Shown here one piece after another: positions 57,065 to 64,000 of a stretch of DNA of 64,000 nt. The notes below the pieces were generated by a model. That model worked only from the letters and a program-made list of their open reading frames with translations. It made no database searches and was not told the origin of the DNA. The stretch is taken from positions 20,802-84,801 of the forward strand of contig CACKMS010000006.1 of assembly GCA_902601315.1 (NCBI GenBank). Direction: 5' to 3'. The DNA comes from an uncultured Pelagibacteraceae bacterium. GTDB lineage: Bacteria; Pseudomonadota; Alphaproteobacteria; Pelagibacterales; Pelagibacteraceae. Every line of letters begins with the position of its first letter. Position 1 is the stretch's first letter. The position numbers and the translations under genes were made by a program.

Positions 57065-59137
57065 ATGTTTAAGGTAGTAAAGAAAGAAATAGAAGTAGCA
57101 GGAAAAAAGATAATTTTAGAAACAGGAAAAATAGCAAGACAAGCAGATGGTGCAATAATTGCTCAATGTGGTGAAACAGTTGTATTGGCTACAGCTGTTG
57201 GGGCAAAAAAAGTAAATCCAGATGTGGATTACTTTCCTTTATCAGTAAATTATCAAGAAAAATATTATGCGGCAGGGAAAATTCCTGGTGGATATTTTAA
57301 AAGAGAAGCAAGGCCAACAGAGAGTGAAACATTAATCTCAAGATTAATTGACAGACCGATCAGACCTTTGTTTCCAGATGAATTCAAAAATGAAGTACAA
57401 GTGCTTCCAACTGTAATTTCTTATGACAAAGAAAATGAAGCAGATATTTTATCAATTATTGCTTCATCAGCAGCTCTAGCTATCTCAGGCATGCCATTTT
57501 TAGGACCTGTTGGGGCATCTCGAGTTGGTTTTATAGATGGAAAATATGTTTTAAATCCATCGAAAGTTGAACTCAAAAATTCAAAATTAGATCTAGTAGT
57601 AGCAGGAACTAAGGATGCGGTTTTAATGGTAGAGTCAGAGGCAAATGGTTTAACAGAGGAAGAAATGTTAAATGCTGTAAAATTTGGTCATGAAGGCTTT
57701 GTGCCAGTTATTGAAATGATAGAGGATTTAGCCAAAGAATGTAGAAAAGAGGAATGGGTTGTTGTGAAGAAAGATCTTTCTGAAGTTAAGAAAAAACTAG
57801 AAGATGAATTTACAGCAGATCTTACGAAGGCGTTTTCAATTAGAGATAAGCAGGAAAGATCAAATATGATTTCAGAAATAACTGATAAAGCTAAAAAACT
57901 GTATGAAGAAAATGAAAATTACACAGACTTAGATGTAAACTCACAGCTTAAAAATCTCGAAAAAAGAATTGTTAGAACTGACATATTAAAAAATAAAAAT
58001 CGTATTGATGGTAGAAGTTTATCAGATGTAAGACCAATAATGTGTGAAGTAGGAATTCTTCCAAGAGTTCATGGATCTGCATTATTTACAAGAGGAGAAA
58101 CACAAGCAATTGTTACTACTACTCTTGGTACATCTGATGATGAACAAAAAATTGAAAGTTTGGATGGATTACAAAAAGAAAGATTCATGCTTCACTACAA
58201 CTTTCCACCTTTTTCAGTTGGAGAAACTGGAAGAATTGGAACAGGAAGAAGAGAAATTGGACATGGAAAGCTTGCCTGGAGAGCAATAAATTCTTCATTA
58301 CCATCAAAGGAAAGCTTCCCATATACTTTTAGAATAGTTTCTGAGATTACAGAATCTAATGGTTCTTCTTCAATGGCAACTGTTTGTGGAACATCATTAG
58401 CATTAATGGATGCTGGTGTTCCCATTAAAGAACCTGTTGCAGGAATTGCAATGGGATTAATCAAAGAGGGCGATGAATTTAGTGTTTTATCCGACATTCT
58501 AGGTGATGAAGACCATTTAGGAGATATGGATTTTAAAGTTGCTGGAACTAAAGATGGAATTACTTCTCTTCAAATGGATATCAAAATTACTGGTATTACA
58601 TTTGAAATAATGGAACAGGCTTTAAAACAAGCAAAAGATGGAAGAATTCATATCTTAGGTGAAATGAATAAAGCACTTTCTAAATCAAGGGATGGTGTTG
58701 GAAAACACACTCCAAAAATGGAGAAAATATCTGTAGATAAAAAAGATATTGCAACTGTTATTGGAAAAGGTGGAGCGACAATAAGAGAAATCGTCGAAGT
58801 ATCAGGTGCAAAAGTTGATATAAATGATGAGGGTGAAGTAACTGTTGCAGCACCAGATGAAGAGTCTAGAAACAAAGCAATGCAGATGATTAAAGATCTA
58901 ACTGCAAAAGCTGAATTAAATAAAATTTATAATGGAAAAGTTATGAAAATTATGGAGTTTGGTGCATTTGTTAATTTCTTAGGTAAACAAGATGGACTTG
59001 TTCATATTTCAGAACTTGCCGACAAAAGAGTTGCTAAAGTAGCCGATGTTGTTAAAGAAGGTGATCAGGTTAAAGTTAAAGTCATTGGATTTGACAGAGG
59101 AAAAGTTAAACTTTCAATTAAACAGGCAGCAATTTAA
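57065..59137 (+). CDS. pnp: polynucleotide phosphorylase
   Basis: PNPase degrades RNA phosphorolytically from the 3' end. The 690-residue protein has two RNase PH domains (first about 1-210, second about 310-540, with [20 protein letters not shown] and [19 protein letters not shown]), an all-alpha linker, a KH domain ([16 protein letters not shown]) and a C-terminal S1 domain. A GC-rich element that could fold as a pseudoknot lies 10-40 bp after the stop. The next gene, fabI, is convergent. Confidence 0.98.
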   Translation: MFKVVKKEIEVAGKKIILETGKIARQADGAIIAQCGETVVLATAVGAKKVNPDVDYFPLSVNYQEKYYAAGKIPGGYFKREARPTESETLISRLIDRPIRPLFPDEFKNEVQVLPTVISYDKENEADILSIIASSAALAISGMPFLGPVGASRVGFIDGKYVLNPSKVELKNSKLDLVVAGTKDAVLMVESEANGLTEEEMLNAVKFGHEGFVPVIEMIEDLAKECRKEEWVVVKKDLSEVKKKLEDEFTADLTKAFSIRDKQERSNMISEITDKAKKLYEENENYTDLDVNSQLKNLEKRIVRTDILKNKNRIDGRSLSDVRPIMCEVGILPRVHGSALFTRGETQAIVTTTLGTSDDEQKIESLDGLQKERFMLHYNFPPFSVGETGRIGTGRREIGHGKLAWRAINSSLPSKESFPYTFRIVSEITESNGSSSMATVCGTSLALMDAGVPIKEPVAGIAMGLIKEGDEFSVLSDILGDEDHLGDMDFKVAGTKDGITSLQMDIKITGITFEIMEQALKQAKDGRIHILGEMNKALSKSRDGVGKHTPKMEKISVDKKDIATVIGKGGATIREIVEVSGAKVDINDEGEVTVAAPDEESRNKAMQMIKDLTAKAELNKIYNGKVMKIMEFGAFVNFLGKQDGLVHISELADKRVAKVADVVKEGDQVKVKVIGFDRGKVKLSIKQAAI

Positions 59138-59146
59138 TTAAATTCG

Positions 59147-59177
59147 AGGTCTGGGGCACCTGGCAACAGAACGCCCC
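59147..59177 (+). ncRNA. candidate H-type pseudoknot in the pnp 3' region
   Basis: AGGT (59147-59150) can pair with ACCT (59158-59161). The loop between them holds GGGGC (59153-59157), which pairs with GCCCC (59173-59177). That gives a compact pseudoknot with a 2 nt first loop and an 11 nt last loop. The stretch 59145-59177 has 23 G/C of 33 in a roughly 30% GC window. No T run follows, so it is not a standard terminator. Predicted by eye only. Confidence 0.45.
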
Positions 59178-59182
59178 TAAAA

Positions 59183-59201
59183 AGTTAAACTAAATTTAAC
59201 T
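59183..59201. other. AT-rich hairpin between convergent pnp and fabI
   Basis: AGTTAAA (59183-59189) and TTTAACT (59195-59201) form a perfect 7 bp stem around CTAAA. It lies 5 bp after the fabI stop on the minus strand, and the minus strand continues into a short T run before GGGGC. It could be a weak terminator for fabI. Confidence 0.4.
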
Positions 59202-59206
59202 AAATT

Positions 59207-59992
59207 TTAGGAAATATTTTTGGGATCTGGCATCCCTACTTTGTTATATCCGGCATCTACATAGTGAATTTCACCAGTAACACCACCTGCTAGATCACTT
59301 AGTAAGTATAATGCAGAATTTCCCACATCATGAATATCAACGTTTCTTTTAAGAAATGAATGGTCTTCATTCCATTTATATAAAAATTTAGCATCCCCAA
59401 TAGCTGATGCAGCTAATGTTTTAATAGGTCCTGCGCTAATTGCATTAACTCTTATTTGTTTAGCACCCAAATCTCTTGCTAAGTATTTTACACTTGACTC
59501 AAGTGCTGCTTTGCAAACTCCCATAACATTATAGTTAGGTATAGCTTTATTTGCCTCATAGCTTAATGTGATCATACTACCATTGGGCTTCATTATTTTT
59601 GATGCTTCTCTAGCAACTTCTGTAAATGAGAAGCATGAGATAAGCATACTTCTTTGAAAGTTCTCTCTTGTTGTATTTAAATATTCACCTGAAAGCTCAG
59701 ATTTATCTGAAAACGCTATCGCATGAACAACAAAATCAATCTCACCCCAACTGGATTTGACATCATCAAACAATTTAACTACATCTTCTTTTTTCTCCAC
59801 ATCACAACTAAATGTTAGATTAGAATTTAGTTTTTCCGCTAAAGGTATTACTCTTTTCTTCAAAGCATCACCTAGATAAGTAAATGCAAGCTCTGCTCCC
59901 GATTCAGATAGTTTTTGTGAAATACCCCAAGCAATGGATCTTTCATTTGCAACACCCATGATCAATCCTTTTTTGCCTTTCATTAAACTCAT
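59207..59992 (-). CDS. fabI: enoyl-[acyl-carrier-protein] reductase (NADH)
   Basis: FabI carries out the last reduction of each fatty-acid elongation cycle. The 261-residue short-chain dehydrogenase has the FabI-specific nucleotide motif GVANERSIAWGISQKL near 14-29 and the catalytic Tyr...Lys spaced by six in YNVMGVCKAAL, then VNAISAGPIKTLAAS. It follows fabB by 3 bp, completing fabA-fabB-fabI, an order conserved beside irr in alphaproteobacteria. Confidence 0.97.
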   Translation of the reverse strand: MSLMKGKKGLIMGVANERSIAWGISQKLSESGAELAFTYLGDALKKRVIPLAEKLNSNLTFSCDVEKKEDVVKLFDDVKSSWGEIDFVVHAIAFSDKSELSGEYLNTTRENFQRSMLISCFSFTEVAREASKIMKPNGSMITLSYEANKAIPNYNVMGVCKAALESSVKYLARDLGAKQIRVNAISAGPIKTLAASAIGDAKFLYKWNEDHSFLKRNVDIHDVGNSALYLLSDLAGGVTGEIHYVDAGYNKVGMPDPKNIS

Positions 59993-59995
59993 GGA

Positions 59996-61207
59996 TTACA
60001 CCTTCTCAAATATTAAAGTAGCATTCGTTCCACCAAATCCAAAACTATTTGACATTACTGATTCAAGCGACACATTTTTTTCTGTTTGTGTAACAATTGG
60101 ATATTTTTTGGCATCCTCATCCATATCATTAATATTTGCAGATGCTGTAATAAAACTATTTTTCATCATAATTAAACTATAAATTGCCTCATGAACTGAA
60201 GCAGCGCCTAGTGGATGACCAGATAAAGATTTTGTAGAACTTATTTTCGGAATATTCTCACCAAATGCATCGCCTACTGCATTTAATTCAGTAATATCTC
60301 CAACAGGAGTTGAGGTTCCGTGTGTATTGATATAATCAATTTTATTTTTCGATGTTGATAGAGCCATTTTCATACATCTAACAGCTCCCTCTCCAGATGG
60401 TGCAACCATATCATATCCATCAGAACTCGCCCCATACCCAGTCAGTTCAGCATAAATTTTTGCACCTCTTGCTTTCGCATGTTCGTATTCTTCCATTACT
60501 AAAACACCTCCTCCTCCAGCAATTACAAAGCCATCTCTCGTTTTATCATATGCTCTAGATGCTTTTTCTGGAGTATCATTATATTTTGAGGATAAAGCAG
60601 TCATCGCATCAAACATCGCCGTCATAGCCCAATGTAATTCCTCACTGCCTCCGGCAAAAACAATATCTTGCTTACCCATTTGAATTAATTCACTTGCATG
60701 ACCAATACAATGTCCGCTTGTTGCGCATGCTGAACTCATTGTATAATTCATTCCTTTTATTTTAAAGGGTACAGCAAGAGTTGCAGATGCAGTACTAGCC
60801 ATTGTTCTTGGAACAATAAATGGACCCATTAATTTTGGAGTTTTTGCACGTGTTTTATCAACTGACAAAACAACGTTCTCGATTGATGGACCTCCTGATC
60901 CCATAACAATTCCTGTCATGAAGTTACTTACATCTTTTTCTGCAAGACCAGAATCTATAATTGCTTCTTTCATTGCTATATAATTATACGCAGAGCCAGA
61001 TCCCATGAAACGGATTGTTTTTCTATCAACATGATCTTGAAGTTTAATATTTGGTTTACCATGAACGTGACTTCTAAGGTTATGTTCTTTATATTCTTCT
61101 GAAAATGAAATTCCTGATTTTGAATTTAATAACGACTGATAAACTTCTTCTTGATTATTTCCTAAACAAGAAACAACACCAATTCCAGTAACAACTACTC
61201 TTCTCAT
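59996..61207 (-). CDS. fabB: beta-ketoacyl-ACP synthase I
   Basis: FabB condenses malonyl-ACP with acyl-ACP and is needed to elongate the unsaturated intermediate made by FabA. The catalytic Cys is in [14 protein letters not shown], and the two histidines are in [11 protein letters not shown] and [13 protein letters not shown]. The 403-residue length is normal. It shares one base with fabA. The fabA-fabB pairing identifies the anaerobic route to unsaturated fatty acids. Confidence 0.97.
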   Translation of the reverse strand: MRRVVVTGIGVVSCLGNNQEEVYQSLLNSKSGISFSEEYKEHNLRSHVHGKPNIKLQDHVDRKTIRFMGSGSAYNYIAMKEAIIDSGLAEKDVSNFMTGIVMGSGGPSIENVVLSVDKTRAKTPKLMGPFIVPRTMASTASATLAVPFKIKGMNYTMSSACATSGHCIGHASELIQMGKQDIVFAGGSEELHWAMTAMFDAMTALSSKYNDTPEKASRAYDKTRDGFVIAGGGGVLVMEEYEHAKARGAKIYAELTGYGASSDGYDMVAPSGEGAVRCMKMALSTSKNKIDYINTHGTSTPVGDITELNAVGDAFGENIPKISSTKSLSGHPLGAASVHEAIYSLIMMKNSFITASANINDMDEDAKKYPIVTQTEKNVSLESVMSNSFGFGGTNATLIFEKV

Positions 61208-61722
61208 TATTTGAATAATCCTACTTTTAAGTTTTCTGCTGAATATATTTTTTTACCATCTGCGCATAAAATACCATTGGCTAGTCCAACAGTTGTTTCT
61301 CCTTTAATTAAAATTCTTTTCATATCTATTTCGTATGTTGCCATTTTGACGTTTTTAAGAACCTCACCAGTAAATTTTACGGTGCTTACACCTAACGCTC
61401 TTCCTCTACCAGGGTTTCCAAGCCATCCTAAATAAAAACCAACTAGCTGCCACATAGCGTCTAAACCTAAACAACCAGGCATCACTGGATCTTCTCTAAA
61501 GTGGCAGTCAAAAAACCACAAATCTTCTTTAATATCAAGCTCTGCTTTAATCACTCCTTTATTAAAAAAGCCTTTGTTTTCATCAATTTCTGATATCCTA
61601 TCAAACATAAGCATTGGGGGAGATGGTAATTTCGCATTACCAGGCCCAAATAGCTCGCCATTTGCACAGTTAATTAACTCATTGTAACTAAACGAGTTTT
61701 TTTTCATATTAGTAATCTTCAT
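61207..61722 (-). CDS. fabA: 3-hydroxydecanoyl-ACP dehydratase/isomerase
   Basis: FabA dehydrates 3-hydroxydecanoyl-ACP and isomerises the product to the cis-3 form, the branch point for unsaturated fatty acids. The active-site segment [26 protein letters not shown] stretch near 74-95 has the catalytic His, and the Asp lies in the LDAMWQ helix. The length is 171, or 166 if the second ATG (61707) is used; neither has a strong ribosome binding site. It is divergent from irr across 56 bp containing an inverted repeat. Confidence 0.96.
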   Translation of the reverse strand: MKITNMKKNSFSYNELINCANGELFGPGNAKLPSPPMLMFDRISEIDENKGFFNKGVIKAELDIKEDLWFFDCHFREDPVMPGCLGLDAMWQLVGFYLGWLGNPGRGRALGVSTVKFTGEVLKNVKMATYEIDMKRILIKGETTVGLANGILCADGKKIYSAENLKVGLFK

Positions 61723-61751
61723 ACTTGATTTAAGTTAATTATAATATACAA

Positions 61752-61766
61752 ATAGTTTAGAACTAT
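61752..61766. promoter_or_regulatory. inverted repeat between fabA and irr, candidate Irr operator
   Basis: ATAGTT-TAG-AACTAT is a perfect 6+3+6 inverted repeat in the 56 bp gap between divergent fabA and irr. It includes AGTTTAGAA, the core also present in both arms of the larger palindrome at the rubrerythrin promoter. Known Irr sites contain TTTAGAA and TTCTAAA half-sites. Autoregulation of irr, or control of fabA, is plausible. Confidence 0.55.
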
Positions 61767-61778
61767 TATAAATTACAA

Positions 61779-62198
61779 ATGACTACTACAGTTGAATTTA
61801 TCGAAAAACTAAGAAACTCTGGTTTGAGACCAACTAAGCAAAGAATAAAGATTTGCGAAGTGTTATTTAACAAAGAGACAACATTTCATTTCACAATAAA
61901 TGATCTTGTTAAAATAATTGAAAAAGAGGCAAATGAAAAAATATCTTTAGCTACTGTTTATAATACTATTCACGCATTTGAAAAAAAAGGATACCTAAAA
62001 GAAATTCCAATAGACGCAAATCAAAGTTATTTTGATACAAATGTTACAGACCATCATCATTTTTATGATATATCAGAAAAAAAATTGATTGATTTAGATC
62101 AAGTTGATGTGGGTCCAATTAATATTAAAAAATCAGTTCCTGGAAAAAAAATTAAATCTGTAGAAGTTTTAGTTAAACTTGATACTGATAATCAGTAG
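61779..62198 (+). CDS. irr: iron-response regulator Irr (Fur family)
   Basis: Irr is the alphaproteobacterial Fur-family regulator that senses haem/iron status. The winged helix has LRPTKQRIKICEVLF and SLATVYNTIHAFEKKGYL. The TDHHHFYD segment is the His-rich haem- and metal-binding stretch typical of Irr, distinguishing it from the Fur gene at 46647. The 139 residues lack Fur zinc cysteines. The irr position divergent from fabA-fabB-fabI and upstream of rubrerythrin supports the call. Confidence 0.9.
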   Translation: MTTTVEFIEKLRNSGLRPTKQRIKICEVLFNKETTFHFTINDLVKIIEKEANEKISLATVYNTIHAFEKKGYLKEIPIDANQSYFDTNVTDHHHFYDISEKKLIDLDQVDVGPINIKKSVPGKKIKSVEVLVKLDTDNQ

Positions 62199-62244
62199 CA
62201 AAAAATAATCAATAATAACAACACTATACAAATTATATTAAAAC

Positions 62245-62276
62245 CATTCTAAACTGTTGACATGTAGTTTAGAATG
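62245..62276. promoter_or_regulatory. Irr-type palindrome embracing the rubrerythrin -35 box
   Basis: CATTCTAAACT (62245-62255) and AGTTTAGAATG (62266-62276) are perfect 11 bp inverted arms. The 10 bp spacer holds a consensus -35 hexamer TTGACA (62257-62262). A -10-like TTATAT lies at 62278-62283. A protein bound to both arms would cover the promoter. The TTCTAAA/TTTAGAA cores match known Irr half-sites, and irr is the adjacent gene. Confidence 0.7.
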
Positions 62277-62305
62277 ATTATATGTTCCTTAAAAGGAGAC
62301 TAAAT

Positions 62306-62722
62306 ATGTCATTAAAAGGAAGTAAAACAGAAGAAAACTTAAAAGCTGCTTTCGCAGGAGAAAGCCAAGCTAACAGAAGATATTTATATTTCGCTCAAAA
62401 AGCAGACGTAGAGGGTTTTAACGATGTAGCTGCAGTTTTTAGATCAACTGCAGAAGGTGAAACTGGTCATGCACACGGGCATCTTGAGTATCTAGAAGAA
62501 GTAGGAGATCCAGCAACTGGTAAACCAATCGGTGAAACTAAGGCAAATCTAGAGTCTGCCATTGAAGGTGAGACACACGAGTATACAGATATGTATCCTG
62601 GTATGGCAAAAACAGCTAGAGATGAGGGTTTTGATGAAATAGCTGATTGGTTTGAGACATTAGCAAAAGCTGAAAAATCTCACGCGGGTAAGTTTCAAAA
62701 AACTTTAGAAAGTATCGCTTAA
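62306..62722 (+). CDS. rubrerythrin (diiron domain only)
   Basis: Rubrerythrin is a diiron peroxidase that detoxifies hydrogen peroxide. The 138-residue protein is a four-helix ferritin-like bundle with metal-binding glutamates in AAFAGESQANRRYLYFAQKA, STAEGETGHAHGHLEYLEE, IEGETHEYTDMYPGMA and KAEKSHAGKF. The C-terminal rubredoxin domain (CxxC pairs) is absent, so electrons must come from another protein, possibly the Fe-S CCG protein next door. I use the ATG at 62306, seven bp after a strong AAAAGGAGA; an upstream ATG at 62282 lacks one. Confidence 0.93.
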   Translation: MSLKGSKTEENLKAAFAGESQANRRYLYFAQKADVEGFNDVAAVFRSTAEGETGHAHGHLEYLEEVGDPATGKPIGETKANLESAIEGETHEYTDMYPGMAKTARDEGFDEIADWFETLAKAEKSHAGKFQKTLESIA

Positions 62723-62728
62723 ATTCAA

Positions 62729-62756
62729 TTTAGTGGACATTAAGATGTCCACTAAA
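62729..62756 (+). other. strong 3' hairpin after rubrerythrin
   Basis: TTTAGTGGACAT (62729-62740) and ATGTCCACTAAA (62745-62756) form a perfect 12 bp stem with a TAAG loop, 6 bp after the rubrerythrin stop. No T run follows, so it may stabilise the mRNA end or terminate only partly, allowing readthrough into the Fe-S gene 70 bp on. Confidence 0.7.
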
Positions 62757-62826
62757 AACAAATCAATAAATTTAATAAATAATTATTTCATTATCCTTAT
62801 TTATTTTATTCTTTATACTAAATTAA

Positions 62827-64000
62827 ATGAGCAAAGAAGGAAGCACACAAGCACCAATAAGACATCCGATAAATTTTAAAGATCCAGATTTCTTAGACCC
62901 ACAAAAATTGGATCAAGAAATGAGAAGAGTTTTTGATGTTTGTCATGGTTGTAGAAGATGTTTTAACTTATGTGATAGTTTTCCAAAACTATTTGATTAT
63001 ATTGATGAATCTGAGGACGGCGAAGTATCATCTTTATCAAGCGATAAATTTAAACCAGTTGTCGATGCTTGTACTTTGTGTGATATGTGCTTTATGACTA
63101 AATGTCCTTACGTTCCTCCTCATGAATTTGATTTAGATTTTCCACATTTAATGCTTCGATATCGAATGCTTCAAAGAAAAAATGGTGAGATCTCTAGTAC
63201 GACAAGGCAATTAGCTAACATAGATCGTAACGGAAAAATTGGGGTTATGTTTAGTGGCATAATTAATTGGTTTTCAAACATAAAAAATATTTTTTTTCGC
63301 AAAGTCTTAGAATTTTTAACGGGAATTGATAAAAGAGCAATTTTACCAAAGTATAATAGTGAAACATTTACAAATTATTTCAAAAAGTTAAAGCAAAAGA
63401 AATTAGCAGGGGGAACAAACAGAAAGGTTGTGATTTATTCTACTTGTTTTGTAAATTTTAATAAAAAAACTACAGGAGAAGCTGCACTAAAAGTTTTAAA
63501 TCATAACAATGTTGAAGTTGAACATTCTTATGCTGGTTGTTGTGGAATGCCACATCTTGAACAAGCTGACCTCGGTAAGGTAATTAAACAAGCTAAATTA
63601 GTATCAAAAGAACTAATCAGTTATATAAACAAAGGTTATAAAGTAATAACTTTGACTGCTAGCTGTGGTTTGATGTTGAAATTTGAATGGCCACTTCTCT
63701 TACCAAATGACGAAGATGTAAAAAAATTATCAAAAAATACCTTTGATATTGATGAATATATTGTTGATATAGCAAATAAAGAAGGATTAGTAAAAGGAAT
63801 GCAAGAAATAGATGGCGGAGTGACTGTACATCACGCATGCCATGCGAGAGCTCAGAATATGGGCAATAAGGCAAGAGATATGCTCAAATTAATTCCAAAT
63901 GTAAAAATTGATTTAGTTGAAAGATGTGCTGGACACGGTGGGACTTTTGGAGTGATGAAACAAACTCACGGCACTGCAGTTAAAGTAGCAAAAAATACAG
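62827..64000 (+). CDS. GlpC-like 4Fe-4S / CCG-domain oxidoreductase subunit (3' end cut)
   Basis: The frame starts MSKEGSTQAPIRHPINF and runs 391 codons to the window edge. Two ferredoxin-type clusters are seen: Cys39, 42, 45 and 49 (CHGCRRCFNLC) and Cys82, 85, 88 and 93 (CTLCDMCFMTKCP). Two CCG (heterodisulfide-reductase-type) domains follow, marked AGCCGMPHLEQ and HHACHARAQ...RCAGHGG. This layout is like GlpC and glycolate-oxidase iron-sulfur subunits. Proteins of this type are often encoded next to rubrerythrin in alphaproteobacteria and could supply it with electrons; that role is inferred. Confidence 0.85.
   Translation, partial: MSKEGSTQAPIRHPINFKDPDFLDPQKLDQEMRRVFDVCHGCRRCFNLCDSFPKLFDYIDESEDGEVSSLSSDKFKPVVDACTLCDMCFMTKCPYVPPHEFDLDFPHLMLRYRMLQRKNGEISSTTRQLANIDRNGKIGVMFSGIINWFSNIKNIFFRKVLEFLTGIDKRAILPKYNSETFTNYFKKLKQKKLAGGTNRKVVIYSTCFVNFNKKTTGEAALKVLNHNNVEVEHSYAGCCGMPHLEQADLGKVIKQAKLVSKELISYINKGYKVITLTASCGLMLKFEWPLLLPNDEDVKKLSKNTFDIDEYIVDIANKEGLVKGMQEIDGGVTVHHACHARAQNMGNKARDMLKLIPNVKIDLVERCAGHGGTFGVMKQTHGTAVKVAKNT

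Noticed and set aside
60845..60852. CACGTG core in fabB
   Set aside because: Only the central six bases match parS; far from parAB and no palindromic flanks.
1..64000. CRISPR arrays, insertion sequences, prophage, integrons, rRNA and tRNA genes
   Set aside because: No regularly spaced repeats, transposase-like or phage-like proteins, terminal inverted repeats or RNA-gene signatures were seen on either strand.

Overview
The window is a dense, roughly 70% AT stretch of an alphaproteobacterial chromosome. Nearly every base is coding, intergenic gaps are mostly 0-60 bp, and neighbouring genes commonly overlap by a few bases. Gene content, gene order and Lys/Asn/Ile-rich proteins point to the SAR11 clade (Pelagibacterales, 'Candidatus Pelagibacter'-like). 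That assignment is an inference from composition and synteny, not from a database match. I saw no insertion sequence, prophage, CRISPR array, rRNA or tRNA.

Layout. (1) 1-2415, minus strand: histidine genes hisB-hisH-hisA-hisF (hisF cut by the window edge), divergent from hslVU (2507-4390). (2) 4385-9712: Smr, Tim44-like, FxsA, SecB, DnaQ, CoaE, AroE, Maf and PpsR. (3) 9713-9998: a 286 bp, extremely AT-rich gap between ppsR and hemE. This is the classic alphaproteobacterial oriC position, and transcription diverges from it on both sides. (4) 9999-19352, plus strand: hemE-hemH-hemJ-rho-mnmE-mnmG-rsmG-parA-parB, with a perfect parS site inside rsmG and a near-perfect one in mnmG. (5) 19349-23920, minus: holA, lptE, leuS and a DUF3576 lipoprotein. 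(6) 24115-29207: a porin with its own terminator, a thiamine-phosphate-synthase-like gene, yggS, a TPR-sulfotransferase, an L,D-transpeptidase-like gene, an OmpR-type DNA-binding protein, and an unlisted 34-codon ArfA-like gene. (7) 29211-35390, minus: grpE-dnaK-dnaJ-dapB-nth-PfkB kinase, with an RpoH-type promoter before dnaK. (8) 35427-46639: rdgB, an LpoA-like protein, rsmI, a BON lipoprotein, maeB, murJ, trpS, a NifU-type Fe-S scaffold, a Bax-type glucosaminidase, a polysaccharide deacetylase and a very short TsaB. (9) 46647-59137, plus: fur, miaB, phoH, ybeY, lnt, metK, nusA, infB, rbfA, rpsO and pnp. (10) 59207-64000: fabA-fabB-fabI (minus), divergent from irr, then rubrerythrin and an Fe-S CCG-domain protein that runs off the window.

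How it works together. The centre is a replication and segregation hub: origin, ParAB-parS and the delta and epsilon subunits of DNA polymerase III. It is flanked by haem synthesis, tRNA modification and protein quality control. The right end couples iron sensing (Fur-type and Irr regulators) to an oxidative-stress protein (rubrerythrin) and to unsaturated fatty-acid synthesis. Palindromes sharing the core AGTTTAGAA lie in both the irr/fabA and the rubrerythrin promoter regions.

The observations most worth a second look are: the minimal ArfA-like gene overlapping a regulator gene; a GC-rich H-type pseudoknot candidate just after pnp; a terminator-like hairpin abutting the nusA ribosome binding site; the parS sites embedded in coding sequence; the Irr-type operators; and genes missing from otherwise conserved clusters.
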